Below, in pieces: positions 7,922 to 17,360 of a DNA stretch of 40,553 nt. Source of the stretch: Pseudomonadota bacterium (GTDB lineage: Bacteria; Pseudomonadota; Alphaproteobacteria; Sphingomonadales; Sphingomonadaceae). A program made the position numbers and the translations under genes. The DNA is taken from contig JAKPAG010000060.1 in NCBI GenBank assembly GCA_029779535.1, positions 1 through 40,553 of the forward strand, given 5' to 3'. Under the pieces are notes generated by a model that was not told where the DNA came from, did no database searches, and saw nothing but the letters and a program-made list of their open reading frames with translations. How positions within the stretch are numbered: position 1 is the first letter of the stretch; the number at the start of each line of letters is the position of its first letter.

Positions 7922-8794
7922 ATGCCCATCGACCTCGCCAAGATCAAAGCCATCGACGTCCACGTCCACGCCGAGGTGTCGTGCCACGATCCCGAAGATC
8001 CGGTAATGGGCCAGTTCTTCGATGCCGCCAGCGCCTATTTCAAGGCCCCGCGCGAACGGCCCAAGATGCCCGAGATTGCCGAGATCTACCGCGAACAGCA
8101 GATCGCCTTCTGCCTGTTCACGGTCGACTGCGAAAGCGGGATCGGGGCAAAGCGCGTGTCGAATTACGAAGTGGCCGAATTCGCCGCCAGGCATGACGAC
8201 ATCTGCATCCCCTTCGCCAGCATCGACCCGCACAAGGGCAAGCTGGGCGCGCGCGAGGCGCGGGACCTGATCGAGAACTGCGGGGTCCGGGGCTTCAAGT
8301 TCCACCACATCATGCAGAACATCGAACCGGCAGCGCAGGTCGGTTACGCGATCTATGAAGTGATCAACGAATACAAGCTGCCGGCAATCTTCCACACCGG
8401 CCATTCGGGCATGGGCACGGGCATGCGCGGCGGCGGCGGGGTGCGGCTGAAGTATGGCCAGCCGATGCTGGTCGATGATGTCGCGGTCGATTTCCCCGAC
8501 ATGAAGATCATCCTGGCCCATCCCAGCTGGCCATGGGTCGATGAAAGCCTGTCGATGGCGCTGCACAAGGACAATGTGTTCATCGACCTGTCGGGCTGGT
8601 CGCCGAAGTATTTCCAGCCGCAGATCATCCAGTATGCCAACACCCAGCTGCGGGGGAAGATGCTGTTCGGCAGCGATTTCCCGCTGATCCACCCGCAGAA
8701 GTGGCTGGAAGCCGCGCGGCAGGTTGGCTTCAAGGAAGAAGTCCTGCCCGGCATCATGAAGGACAACGCGGCAAAGCTGCTGGGCCTCGCCTGA
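7922..8794 (+). CDS. metal-dependent amidohydrolase-superfamily protein (COG2159 type)
   Basis: A 290-residue TIM-barrel amidohydrolase-2 protein. Metal ligands expected for the family are visible: HVH (H14, H16), the FHTGH segment (H158/H161), LAHPSWPW (H200) and GSDFP (D252). Relatives include aromatic acid decarboxylases (LigW, gamma-resorcylate decarboxylase type) and proteins annotated as 4-hydroxyphenyl-beta-ketoacyl-CoA hydrolases in hydroxycinnamate side-chain shortening. The flanking CoA ligase and SDR make the second role attractive, but nothing in the sequence decides it. An AAGGAA Shine-Dalgarno precedes the ATG, and the SDR starts 5 bases after the stop. Confidence 0.85.
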   Translation: MPIDLAKIKAIDVHVHAEVSCHDPEDPVMGQFFDAASAYFKAPRERPKMPEIAEIYREQQIAFCLFTVDCESGIGAKRVSNYEVAEFAARHDDICIPFASIDPHKGKLGAREARDLIENCGVRGFKFHHIMQNIEPAAQVGYAIYEVINEYKLPAIFHTGHSGMGTGMRGGGGVRLKYGQPMLVDDVAVDFPDMKIILAHPSWPWVDESLSMALHKDNVFIDLSGWSPKYFQPQIIQYANTQLRGKMLFGSDFPLIHPQKWLEAARQVGFKEEVLPGIMKDNAAKLLGLA

Positions 8795-8799
8795 GCGCG

Positions 8800-9546
8800 A
8801 TGGACTTTACCGGCCGCCACATCGCCATCACCGGCGCGTCCACCGGGATCGGCCTGGCCGCCGCGCGGCGGATCGCGGCGCTGGGCGGGCGGGTGACGCT
8901 GATCGCGCGGCGCGCGGCGCTGCTGGAAGCGGCCTGCGCCGCGATTGGCCCGCCGGCGCGCTGGGCCGCGGCGGACGTGGGCGACAAGGCGCAGCTGCTC
9001 GCCGCGCTGGACAGCGCCGAAGCGCAGCACGGCGCGATCGACGGCCTGTTCCTGAATGCGGGAACGGGCGGCCGCTTTGCCCCCGTGGCGGACTACGGCG
9101 ACGATGTGTTCGACACGGTGATGGCGGTCAACCTCAAGTCCGCGCTGTGGGCGATCCAGCGGGTCCTGCCGGGGATGAGCGCGCGCGGGCGCGGGGCGAT
9201 CCTGGTGACCGGGAGCCTGGCGAGCGAGCGCGGCATGGCCGGCAATGTCGGCTATGTCGCATCCAAGCACGCCGTGCTGGGGCTGGCCCGCGCGGTGGCG
9301 CTGGAAGCCGCGCCCACGGGCGTGCGCTGCAACTGCGTGATCCCCGGCTTCATCGAAACCCCGATGCTGGGTCAACTGCCGCCGGGTGCCCTGGCGCAGA
9401 TGGCCGCTGCCACCCCGCAAGGGCGCACCGGCACGGCCGATGAACTGGCCCAGGTCGCCGCCTTCCTGCTGTCGGACGCGGCCAGCCACGTCACCGGACA
9501 GGCGCTGGCGGTGGACGGCGGGGTGCTCGGCACGCTCAGGATCTGA
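8800..9546 (+). CDS. SDR-family NAD(P)-dependent oxidoreductase
   Basis: A 248-residue classical short-chain dehydrogenase/reductase. It has the nucleotide-binding GASTGIG (12-18), LNAG (85-88), a catalytic Ser near 139-142 and YVASK (Y152, K156), plus the IPGF turn after the active site. ATG 8800 follows the amidohydrolase stop by 5 bases. It could oxidise a secondary alcohol such as a benzylic C-alpha alcohol (the LigD/LigL/LigN role upstream of a beta-etherase), or a 3-hydroxyacyl-CoA. The direct coupling to a LigF-like GST favours the first, the CoA ligase the second. Both are inference. Confidence 0.9.
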   Translation: MDFTGRHIAITGASTGIGLAAARRIAALGGRVTLIARRAALLEAACAAIGPPARWAAADVGDKAQLLAALDSAEAQHGAIDGLFLNAGTGGRFAPVADYGDDVFDTVMAVNLKSALWAIQRVLPGMSARGRGAILVTGSLASERGMAGNVGYVASKHAVLGLARAVALEAAPTGVRCNCVIPGFIETPMLGQLPPGALAQMAAATPQGRTGTADELAQVAAFLLSDAASHVTGQALAVDGGVLGTLRI

Positions 9547-9556
9547 AGGACACCCG

Positions 9557-10330
9557 ATGACTCTCAAATACTATCACGCTGAACCGCTGGCCAATTCGCT
9601 GAAGTCGATGATCCCCCTGAAGGAAAAGGGGCTGGCCTACGAAAGCCACTATGTCGATCTGCACAAGTTCGAGCAGCATTCGGCCTGGTTCGTCGCGATC
9701 AATCCCGAAGGGCAGGTCCCGGTGCTGGACCATGACGGCACGATCATCACCCACACCACGGTGATCAACGAATACCTGGAAGATGCCTTTCCCGATGCGC
9801 AGCCCGCCGATGGCCCGCTGCGCCCGCGCGATCCGGTGGGCGCGGCGCGGATGCGGTATTGGAACAAGTTCGTCGACGAGCACGTGATGAATTACGTCTC
9901 GATGCACGGCTGGCACCGCATGGTCGGGATCATCGCCCGCAGCATCGAGGGCGGCGAGTTCGAGAAGCTGCTGGAAAACATCCCCCTGCCCGACCAGCGC
10001 AAGAAATGGGCGACCGCGCGCTCCGGCTGGTCCGAGGCGGACCTTGCCGCCGCGACCGACAAGATCGTCTATGCGCTGGAAAAGGTCGAAAAGCAGCTGG
10101 GCGAAACGGCCTGGCTGGCCGACGATATGTATACCCTGGCCGACATCAACTTCTATTCGCACTGCGGGATGATGGTGGAACGGATGTTCCCGGAACTGGA
10201 AGTTGCGAAGAACTATCCGCGCCTGGTCGACTGGCGCGAACGGGTCACCGCCCGCCCCGCCGTGGCCGAGGCGCTGAAGAGCGAAGACCGCACCACCCCG
10301 GGCCTGCGGACCTGGTCGGGCGATCGGTAA
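9557..10330 (+). CDS. glutathione S-transferase family protein, LigF-like (putative beta-etherase)
   Basis: A 257-residue GST. From the start it follows the Sphingobium beta-etherase LigF as I recall it: MTLK.Y....ANSLK, KFEQHS.WF..INP.GQVP, then EYLEDAFP, with GWHRMVG and TLADIN in the C-terminal domain. LigF uses glutathione to break the beta-aryl ether of lignin-type alpha-ketones and releases a phenol and a glutathione thioether. The thioredoxin-fold half is about residues 1-85 and the helical half about 95-240. ATG 9557 lies 10 bases after the SDR stop with AAGGA upstream. Ether cleavage here is inference from family likeness. A glutathione lyase or isomerase of another substrate is possible, and no second GST (LigE/LigG) is in the window. 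Confidence 0.8.
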   Translation: MTLKYYHAEPLANSLKSMIPLKEKGLAYESHYVDLHKFEQHSAWFVAINPEGQVPVLDHDGTIITHTTVINEYLEDAFPDAQPADGPLRPRDPVGAARMRYWNKFVDEHVMNYVSMHGWHRMVGIIARSIEGGEFEKLLENIPLPDQRKKWATARSGWSEADLAAATDKIVYALEKVEKQLGETAWLADDMYTLADINFYSHCGMMVERMFPELEVAKNYPRLVDWRERVTARPAVAEALKSEDRTTPGLRTWSGDR

Positions 10331-10334
10331 GAGC

Positions 10335-11078
10335 ATGGCCGGTTTCGTCCTGATCCACGGCTCCTGGCACGGCGGCTGGTGCTTTGACGAGGTTGCAGCA
10401 TTGCTGCGCAGCAAAGGGCACACGGTTGTTGCCCCGACCCTGCCCGGCATGGGCGGCGACGAGGCTGCATTGCGCGCTGTTACCCTGCCCGGCTGGGGCA
10501 CTTATGCTGCGCAGCAATGCGCTGATCTGAAAGCACAACTGCATGGCGCGCCGGTGGTGCTGGCGGGCCATTCGCGCGGCGGGCTGGTGGTCAGCACCGC
10601 GGCCGAGCAGAACCCCGAGGCGATGGACGCGCTGGTCTATATCTGCGCGATGATGCTGCCCGCCGGAATGAGCCGCGCCGCGTTCAAGGCGCTGGAGGAA
10701 CCGACCCCCGATTTCGACGCGCTGATCAGCCCGGTTCATGGCGGCGCGGGCACCGTGGTCGATCCGGCGGGGGCCGGAGCGGTGTTCGCCCAGCTATCCC
10801 CGCCCGAGCTGGTTGCCGCCGCCCTGCCCCGCCTGCTGGCCGAACCGCATGGACCGCGCTCGACGCCAATCGCGGTGACCGCCGAACGCTGGGGGCGCCT
10901 GCCGCGCACCTATGTCGAATGCACGGCGGACCGCACGATCCCGATCGCCAGCCAGCGCAAGATGCAGGAAATGTCGCCGGGCGCGAAGGTGGTGACGCTG
11001 GACAGCGATCATTCGCCCTACCTGTGCCGCCCGCGGCAATTGGCCGAGGCGCTGATCGGGGCTATTCCCCGGCACTGA
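10335..11078 (+). CDS. alpha/beta hydrolase (plant-methylesterase-like)
   Basis: A 247-residue alpha/beta hydrolase of the compact methylesterase/hydroxynitrile-lyase type. It opens FVLIHGSWHGGWCF and has the nucleophile elbow GHSRGG (S80). The acid is probably D199 in CTADRT and the histidine H226 in DSDHSPYL, so the triad is complete. It lies 4 bases after the GST stop and 12 bases before the dioxygenase, within the same operon. It probably hydrolyses an ester or thioester formed in the pathway; methyl or aryl esters are reasonable guesses. A second member of the family lies at 15699-16376. Confidence 0.87.
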   Translation: MAGFVLIHGSWHGGWCFDEVAALLRSKGHTVVAPTLPGMGGDEAALRAVTLPGWGTYAAQQCADLKAQLHGAPVVLAGHSRGGLVVSTAAEQNPEAMDALVYICAMMLPAGMSRAAFKALEEPTPDFDALISPVHGGAGTVVDPAGAGAVFAQLSPPELVAAALPRLLAEPHGPRSTPIAVTAERWGRLPRTYVECTADRTIPIASQRKMQEMSPGAKVVTLDSDHSPYLCRPRQLAEALIGAIPRH

Positions 11079-11090
11079 GGAGAAAGCGCG

Positions 11091-11990
11091 ATGCGTGAAG
11101 TGCGGCTGAGCCCGGCGGGCGAATACGACAATGCCCCGCGCCCATACGCGCATATCACGGTGCGCCCGCTGGCCAGCGCGATGGGCGCGGAACTGATGGG
11201 CGTCGATCTTGCCAATCTGACCGACGCGGCCTTTGCCGAAGTGCAGGACGCGCTGTGGCGGCACAAGATGATCTTCGCGCGCGATCAGCAGCTGGACCAC
11301 GCCGCGCACGAGGCTTTCGCGCTGCGCTGGGGCCCGTTCGCGCCCGATGCCTATACCCACGGCGTGCCCGGCCACGCGAACGTCCAGCCGCTGATCAAGG
11401 AAGCCGACCACCGCAGCAAGGGCCTGTTCGGCAGCGGCTGGCATACTGACAGCCCGTTCCTGCCCGAGCCGCCGGGAATGACGATCCTGCGCGCCGTGGA
11501 AGTGCCGCCGTGGGGCGGCGATACGGTCTGGGCCAATACCGCGCTGGCATATCGGATGCTCAGCCCCGGGATGCAGGCCATGCTGCGCCCGCTGAAAGTG
11601 CGGATGAGCGCCAGGAACAACGCCTTCACGCAAAAGCAGGCCGACGGCAAGGAACTGAGCTTTGCCAGCGAGGCCGCGCGCGAAGCCGCCTTTGCCGGCA
11701 ACGCCCACCCGCTGGTCCGCAGCCACCCGATGACCGGCGAGCTGTCGCTTTACGTCGACGAGGTCTATGCGGTGGGGATTGATGGGATGACCACGGCGGA
11801 AAGCCGCCCGCTGCTGGATTTCCTGTGCCAGCACATCACCCAGCATCACTTCACCTGCCGCCTGCGCTGGGACGTGGGCATGGTGGCAATGTGGGACAAC
11901 CGCAGCGCGCTGCACCTGGCGGCCAACGATTACGACGGCTTCCGCCGCGAGATGTACCGCACCACCATGGCCGGGGAACGCCCAGCCTGA
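11091..11990 (+). CDS. TauD/TfdA-family Fe(II)/2-oxoglutarate dioxygenase
   Basis: A 299-residue member of the TauD/TfdA family. Fe(II) ligands are the WHTD motif (H118, D120) and a distal histidine H275 in SALHLA. R290 in MYRTT stands 15 residues later, where TauD binds 2-oxoglutarate. Members hydroxylate a carbon next to sulfonate, oxygen or nitrogen; TfdA-type members cleave aryloxyalkanoate ethers this way. GAGGA precedes the ATG. It ends the operon and converges with the VOC gene, with 6 bases between stops. Substrate is unknown. Sulfonate use is less likely because no transporter or sulfur gene is nearby. Confidence 0.88.
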   Translation: MREVRLSPAGEYDNAPRPYAHITVRPLASAMGAELMGVDLANLTDAAFAEVQDALWRHKMIFARDQQLDHAAHEAFALRWGPFAPDAYTHGVPGHANVQPLIKEADHRSKGLFGSGWHTDSPFLPEPPGMTILRAVEVPPWGGDTVWANTALAYRMLSPGMQAMLRPLKVRMSARNNAFTQKQADGKELSFASEAAREAAFAGNAHPLVRSHPMTGELSLYVDEVYAVGIDGMTTAESRPLLDFLCQHITQHHFTCRLRWDVGMVAMWDNRSALHLAANDYDGFRREMYRTTMAGERPA

Positions 11991-11996
11991 GCGCGC

Positions 11997-12398
11997 TCAA
12001 TTCCCGAAGAAGTTGAGTTCCAGCAGCACGTTGTTCGGATCGGCAACGAAGATCTGGCGCAGGCCGATCGCTTCGACCAGGTTGAACTGGCAGGGCAGGT
12101 CCCGCGCCTCGATCCGGCGGATCATCTCGTCATAGCCGGTGCAATTGAGCGCAACATGGTGCACCGCCCCGGTCAGCGCGCCGGGCTGCACTTCGCGGTC
12201 GAACATGCGCGGGCAATCGACCGAATTGATGTGCATGATCGCCTTGCCCGAGCCATCGTACATCCACTGCGCGTTGTTGGGGGTGAGCGGCGGCGGCGCG
12301 TCGCGCCGCTCCAGCCCGAGCAGGGTGCGGTAGAATTCCGCCGTCTCGTCCAGCCGGTCGGTGATGATGTTGACGTGATCGAGCCAGTTGACCTGCAT
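11997..12398 (-). CDS. VOC-superfamily (glyoxalase/extradiol-type) protein
   Basis: A 133-residue single-module vicinal-oxygen-chelate protein. Two beta-alpha-beta repeats are seen: DHVNIITDRLDETAEFY at the start and VHHVALNC from about 79. Candidate metal ligands are H8, H80/H81 and E127 in VLLELNFF. VOC proteins include isomerases, extradiol dioxygenases and lyases; 133 residues is too short for a two-domain extradiol enzyme. It lies 16 bases downstream of purU on the same strand, so it is probably co-transcribed with it. Function is not assignable beyond the superfamily. Confidence 0.85.
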   Translation of the reverse strand: MQVNWLDHVNIITDRLDETAEFYRTLLGLERRDAPPPLTPNNAQWMYDGSGKAIMHINSVDCPRMFDREVQPGALTGAVHHVALNCTGYDEMIRRIEARDLPCQFNLVEAIGLRQIFVADPNNVLLELNFFGN

Positions 12399-12414
12399 CG
12401 CACCCGCTCCCCGG

Positions 12415-13269
12415 TTAGCTGCGGAACACTACCGTCTTGTCGTGGTTCAGCAAGACGCGGTCTTCGAGGTGCAGTCGCACCGCTTCGGCCAGCACGCGGC
12501 GTTCGATGTCGCGGCCCTTGCGGACCATGTCCTCGGGGCTGTCGGCATGGGTCACAGCCTCGACGTCCTGGTGGATGATCGGCCCTTCATCGAGGTCGGC
12601 GGTGACATAGTGCGCCGTCGCCCCGATCATCTTCACCCCGCGGGCATGGGCCTGGTGATAGGGTTTGGCGCCCTTGAAGCCGGGCAGGAACGAATGGTGG
12701 ATGTTGATGCAGCGGCCCGACAGGAAGGCAGCCAGATCGTCCGAGAGGATCTGCATGTAGCGCGCCAGCACGACCAGTTCGGCACCCGTCTCGGTCACCA
12801 CCTGCTTGATCAGGGCTTCCTGGCTGGCCTTGGTGTCCTTGGTGATCGGGAAGTGGTGATAGGGCACGCCGTTCAGCAGCGAGATCGACAGCGCTTCCTT
12901 GGGATGGTTGCCGATGATCGCGACCACATCCATGTTCAATTCGCCGATCCGGTTGCGATAGAGCAGATCGCCCAGGCAGTGGTCGAACTTCGACACCATC
13001 AGCACCACCTTGCGCCGCGCGCCCTTGGCCCGCAGGCTCCAGGTCATCCCATATTCGGCCGCCAGCGGTTCGAAGCCGCTGCGAATCGCCGCCACGTCGG
13101 CCGCCTGCGGATCGAACGCCACCCGCATGAAGAACTCGCCGCTCAAGGCATCGTTGAACTGCTGCGCTTCAAGAATATTTCCGCCTTTATCAAACAGATA
13201 ACCCGTGACGCGGGCGGTGATCCCGGCACGGTCGCGGCAGGACAGGGTGAGGATCTGAACCTCGGCCAT
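12415..13269 (-). CDS. purU: formyltetrahydrofolate deformylase
   Basis: A 284-residue PurU, which hydrolyses 10-formyl-tetrahydrofolate to formate and tetrahydrofolate. The N-terminal ACT domain (about 1-80) starts [13 protein letters not shown]. The formyltransferase-fold half holds the catalytic triad N189 and H191 ([11 protein letters not shown]) and D227 (ADLDEGP). ATG 13269 is chosen because GGGAG lies 8 bases upstream; the frame stays open to 13356 through the promoter, and ATG 13275 is an alternative with poor spacing. It diverges from ligM-metF across a shared palindrome. This points to disposal of one-carbon units from O-demethylation rather than purine balance alone. Confidence 0.94.
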   Translation of the reverse strand: MAEVQILTLSCRDRAGITARVTGYLFDKGGNILEAQQFNDALSGEFFMRVAFDPQAADVAAIRSGFEPLAAEYGMTWSLRAKGARRKVVLMVSKFDHCLGDLLYRNRIGELNMDVVAIIGNHPKEALSISLLNGVPYHHFPITKDTKASQEALIKQVVTETGAELVVLARYMQILSDDLAAFLSGRCINIHHSFLPGFKGAKPYHQAHARGVKMIGATAHYVTADLDEGPIIHQDVEAVTHADSPEDMVRKGRDIERRVLAEAVRLHLEDRVLLNHDKTVVFRS

Positions 13270-13335
13270 CGGCATAACTCCCAGTTGGTCGGCACCCCTT
13301 AGCGGCACCGCTTTTCGTTTGCACTCATAGCAAAA

Positions 13336-14789
<1,454 letters not shown>

Positions 14790-14814
14790 GGCACGCAAGC
14801 GCGAGGAGCGGACC

Positions 14815-15696
14815 ATGGCCAAGGCCTCTGAACTGATCCACCCCAACTGGGACAAGGCCCCCGCCGGGATCACCGACGGGTTCAGCCTGGAAATGACCGC
14901 CAAGGATGAGGGGTCGCTGCGCGATGCGGCGCCCCTGATCCCGGCGGGCACCCCGGTGGCGGTCACCTATCTGCCTGGCGAGGAACTGGCGGCGCGCGTC
15001 GCTGCCACGGTTGCGGTGCGCGAACTGGGGTTCGAGCCGATGCCCCACTTCTCCGCCCGGCGGATCACTTCGCAGGACGATTTCGAAGGCTATCTGAAAG
15101 CCGTGGTCGAACAGGCCGGGGTCAAGCGCTGCTTCATCGTTGCGGGCGATCCGCCCGAACCGCAGGGTCCCTATTTCGATACCATGGCCCTGATCCGCAC
15201 CGGCGCGTTCGAACGCGCCGGGGTGCAGGCGATCGGCGTGGGCGGGCACCCGGAAGGGCATCCGAACATGACCGAGGCGCAGTGCTGGGACGTGCTGGAA
15301 GCCAAGGTCCGCGAGATCGAGGCGCGCGGCATGGCCGCGCTGGTCGTCACCCAGTTCAGCTTCGATCCGGATGCCTGCCTCGCCTGGCTCAAGCAGCTGC
15401 GCGCCCGCGGGATCGAATGCCCGGTGCGGATGGGCGTGCCCGGCCCGGCCGGGATCAAGCGCCTGCTGGCCTATGCCGCGCGCTGCGGGGTGGGGGCATC
15501 GACCTCGGTGCTCAGGAAATACGGCATCTCGGTCACCAACCTGCTCGGCACGGCCGGGCCGGACAAGCTGGTCAATGCCTTTGCCAAGGGGCTGGGCGAT
15601 GAACACGGCCGGGTGCGGCTGCACTTCTATCCGTTCGGCGGGATGACCAAGACGCTCGAATGGATCCAGGAATACAACGCGAAGCACGGGATTTGA
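14815..15696 (+). CDS. metF: 5,10-methylenetetrahydrofolate reductase (C1-catabolic type)
   Basis: A 293-residue FAD-dependent TIM-barrel MetF. The N-terminal FSLEMT carries the conserved Glu of the first strand, VAGDPPEP matches the flavin-facing Asp segment, and FSFDPDACLAWL and HFYPFGG are C-terminal family blocks. Biosynthetic MetF reduces methylene-THF. Placed behind ligM it should run in reverse, oxidising 5-methyl-THF to methylene-THF and regenerating the methyl acceptor, as described for SYK-6. GAGGAGCGG precedes ATG 14815. It has only the catalytic domain, as bacterial MetF usually does. Confidence 0.92.
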   Translation: MAKASELIHPNWDKAPAGITDGFSLEMTAKDEGSLRDAAPLIPAGTPVAVTYLPGEELAARVAATVAVRELGFEPMPHFSARRITSQDDFEGYLKAVVEQAGVKRCFIVAGDPPEPQGPYFDTMALIRTGAFERAGVQAIGVGGHPEGHPNMTEAQCWDVLEAKVREIEARGMAALVVTQFSFDPDACLAWLKQLRARGIECPVRMGVPGPAGIKRLLAYAARCGVGASTSVLRKYGISVTNLLGTAGPDKLVNAFAKGLGDEHGRVRLHFYPFGGMTKTLEWIQEYNAKHGI

Positions 15697-15698
15697 GC

Positions 15699-16376
15699 GT
15701 GACCAACTTCGTCCTTGTCCACGGAGCCTGGGGCGGCGGCTGGTCCTATGACCGGCTGGCGCGCGAGCTGCGCGAACGCGGCCACACCGTGCTGGTGGCG
15801 CAGCTGGCCGGGCTTGGCACCCGGCGCGACGGGCTGAACCCGGCGATCGACCTGTCGACCCACGTCCGCGACGTGATCGGCCAGGTTGAGGCCGCCGGGA
15901 TCGAGCGCTTCGTGCTGTGCGGCCATTCCTATGGCGGCATGGTCATCACCGGGGCGGCGACGCGGCTGGGCGCGCGGATCGACGCCTTGTGCTATATCGA
16001 CGCCTTCCTGCCCGGCGACGGCCAATCGCTGTGGGACATTACCGGCGATTACGAGCACCGCTGGTACATCGACACGCAGAAGGACACCCCCGGCCTGGTC
16101 GCGCCGATCGGCGGGGTCGAACTGCTCAGGAACCCGCGCTATGGCCGCCATCCGCTGCTGACCCTGCTGGAACCCGTGCGTTTCACCGGCGAGGAGGCCA
16201 AGGTCCCGCGCCGCACCTACATTTTCGCCAATGGCTGGCAGCCCAGCCCCTTCCCGCGCTTCCGCGACGCGGTAAAGGGCGATCCCGCCTGGCAGCTGCA
16301 CGAAGTGGGCGGCGGGCACGATGTCATGGCCGATCAGGGCGAACGACTGCTGGAGATCGTCCTGGACCTTGCCTGA
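15699..16376 (+). CDS. alpha/beta hydrolase (methylesterase-like), second copy
   Basis: A 225-residue alpha/beta hydrolase of the same compact type as the gene at 10335. It opens FVLVHGAWGGGWSYDRL, has the nucleophile elbow GHSYGG and a C-terminal GGGHDVM carrying the likely catalytic His. The GTG at 15699, 2 bases after the metF stop, gives the family-normal N-terminus; the longer ATG at 15660 lies inside metF. Being third in the ligM-metF operon, it may release a methoxylated aromatic acid from an ester before demethylation. That is inference. Confidence 0.85.
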   Translation: MTNFVLVHGAWGGGWSYDRLARELRERGHTVLVAQLAGLGTRRDGLNPAIDLSTHVRDVIGQVEAAGIERFVLCGHSYGGMVITGAATRLGARIDALCYIDAFLPGDGQSLWDITGDYEHRWYIDTQKDTPGLVAPIGGVELLRNPRYGRHPLLTLLEPVRFTGEEAKVPRRTYIFANGWQPSPFPRFRDAVKGDPAWQLHEVGGGHDVMADQGERLLEIVLDLA

Positions 16377-16463
16377 ATCCGGCCGGAATGCCGCATTTGC
16401 GCGCCCTGGCCGGTGCTTAACGCTTGCAATGCGGCCGATTCGCGCTTAGGGGCGCGCACTTCA

Positions 16464-16493
16464 TTGACACGGAATCGATGGCCCGCCTGGCTA
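16464..16493 (+). promoter_or_regulatory. putative sigma-70 promoter of rpmI-rplT
   Basis: A perfect TTGACA (16464-16469) is followed, after 18 bases, by TGGCTA (16488-16493), a weaker -10 match. About 50 bases of leader then precede rpmI. The -35 match is strong, but the -10 choice is uncertain; TAACTA at 16492 would need an overlong spacer. Confidence 0.4.
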
Positions 16494-16543
16494 ACTAGGG
16501 CTGCCAGGGCAGGTCGGACGTGTCTCAACTTGAGGAGACGAAA

Positions 16544-16747
16544 ATGCCCAAGCTCAAGACCAAGAGCGGCGTGAAGAAGCGCTTCAAGCTCACTGCGACC
16601 GGCAAGATCAAGCATGGCGCAGTTGGCAAGCGGCACCGTTTGATCAGCCACAACGCCAAGTACATCCGCCAGCACCGCCGGACCGACACGATCTCTGACG
16701 CTGATGCGAAGACGATCAAGAAGTGGGCGCCCTACGGGCTGGGCTGA
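16544..16747 (+). CDS. rpmI: 50S ribosomal protein bL35
   Basis: A 67-residue, strongly basic protein starting [15 protein letters not shown], the standard bL35 start, with [11 protein letters not shown] in the middle. It is part of the large ribosomal subunit. AGGAG at 16532-16536 fixes ATG 16544; in-frame codons upstream to 16520 are not needed. It is followed by rplT after 55 bases. infC, often upstream in other bacteria, is not here: an esterase gene of the demethylation operon lies upstream instead. Confidence 0.97.
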   Translation: MPKLKTKSGVKKRFKLTATGKIKHGAVGKRHRLISHNAKYIRQHRRTDTISDADAKTIKKWAPYGLG

Positions 16748-16802
16748 ATCGGGCAGGTCCCGCACAGCGGGATCGCTCCAACGAAATTCGGAGTACTGAA
16801 TT

Positions 16803-17162
16803 ATGGCACGTGTCAAAAGGGGTGTTACCACCCGCGCCAAGCACAAGAACATTCTGGAACAGGCCAAGGGTTACCGCGGCCGCCGCAAGAACACCATTCG
16901 CGTTGCACGTCAGGCGGTCGAAAAGGCCGGCCAGTATGCCTACCGCGACCGCAAGGTGAAGAAGCGCAGCTTCCGCGCCCTGTGGATCCAGCGCATCAAC
17001 GCTGCGGTCCGCGCCGAAGGCCTGACCTATTCGCAGTTCATCCACGGCACCAAGCTGGCGGGGATCGAACTGGACCGCAAGGCCATGGCCGACCTGGCGA
17101 TGAACGAAGGCGGCGTGTTCGCGGCCGTCATCGCCCAGGCAAAGGCCGCGCTGCCGGCCTGA
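16803..17162 (+). CDS. rplT: 50S ribosomal protein bL20
   Basis: A 119-residue bL20 of normal length, starting [20 protein letters not shown] and containing GRRKNTIR and [18 protein letters not shown]. It binds 23S rRNA early in large-subunit assembly. GGAGT precedes ATG 16803. In many bacteria bL20 represses its own rpmI-rplT mRNA; the 55-base gap between the two genes could carry such a site, but no clear structure was recognised. Confidence 0.97.
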   Translation: MARVKRGVTTRAKHKNILEQAKGYRGRRKNTIRVARQAVEKAGQYAYRDRKVKKRSFRALWIQRINAAVRAEGLTYSQFIHGTKLAGIELDRKAMADLAMNEGGVFAAVIAQAKAALPA

Positions 17163-17189
17163 GCCGCAGCGAAAGGTTAACGCCGCAAG

Positions 17190-17222
17190 GGGCGCGCCGG
17201 GGCAACCCGGCGCGCCCTTTTG
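17190..17222 (+). terminator. intrinsic terminator of rpmI-rplT
   Basis: A perfect 12-bp stem (17190-17201 with 17206-17217) is closed by a GCAA tetraloop and followed directly by TTTT. It lies 27 bases after the rplT stop. This separates rpmI-rplT from the AraC genes and pheST. Confidence 0.93.
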
Positions 17223-17360
17223 GTTTGATTGCAATGCATTAACTGAATTGGGACAGTCAAAACCCCGGACGTCCTTGCCGAAAGGTAAACAATCCGCCAA
17301 TCTTTTCCCAGCGGTGACGCCAGCAGCGTCGCCAGAACCAGGGTTCAGGGGAAATACCGG

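Noticed and set aside
4697..8692. A continuous 1331-codon leftward frame spanning the CoA ligase and the opposite strand of the aldehyde dehydrogenase and amidohydrolase genes
   Set aside because: Only the part from 6181 down has ligase motifs. The upstream part is low-complexity antisense of two well-supported rightward genes and is open because of high GC.
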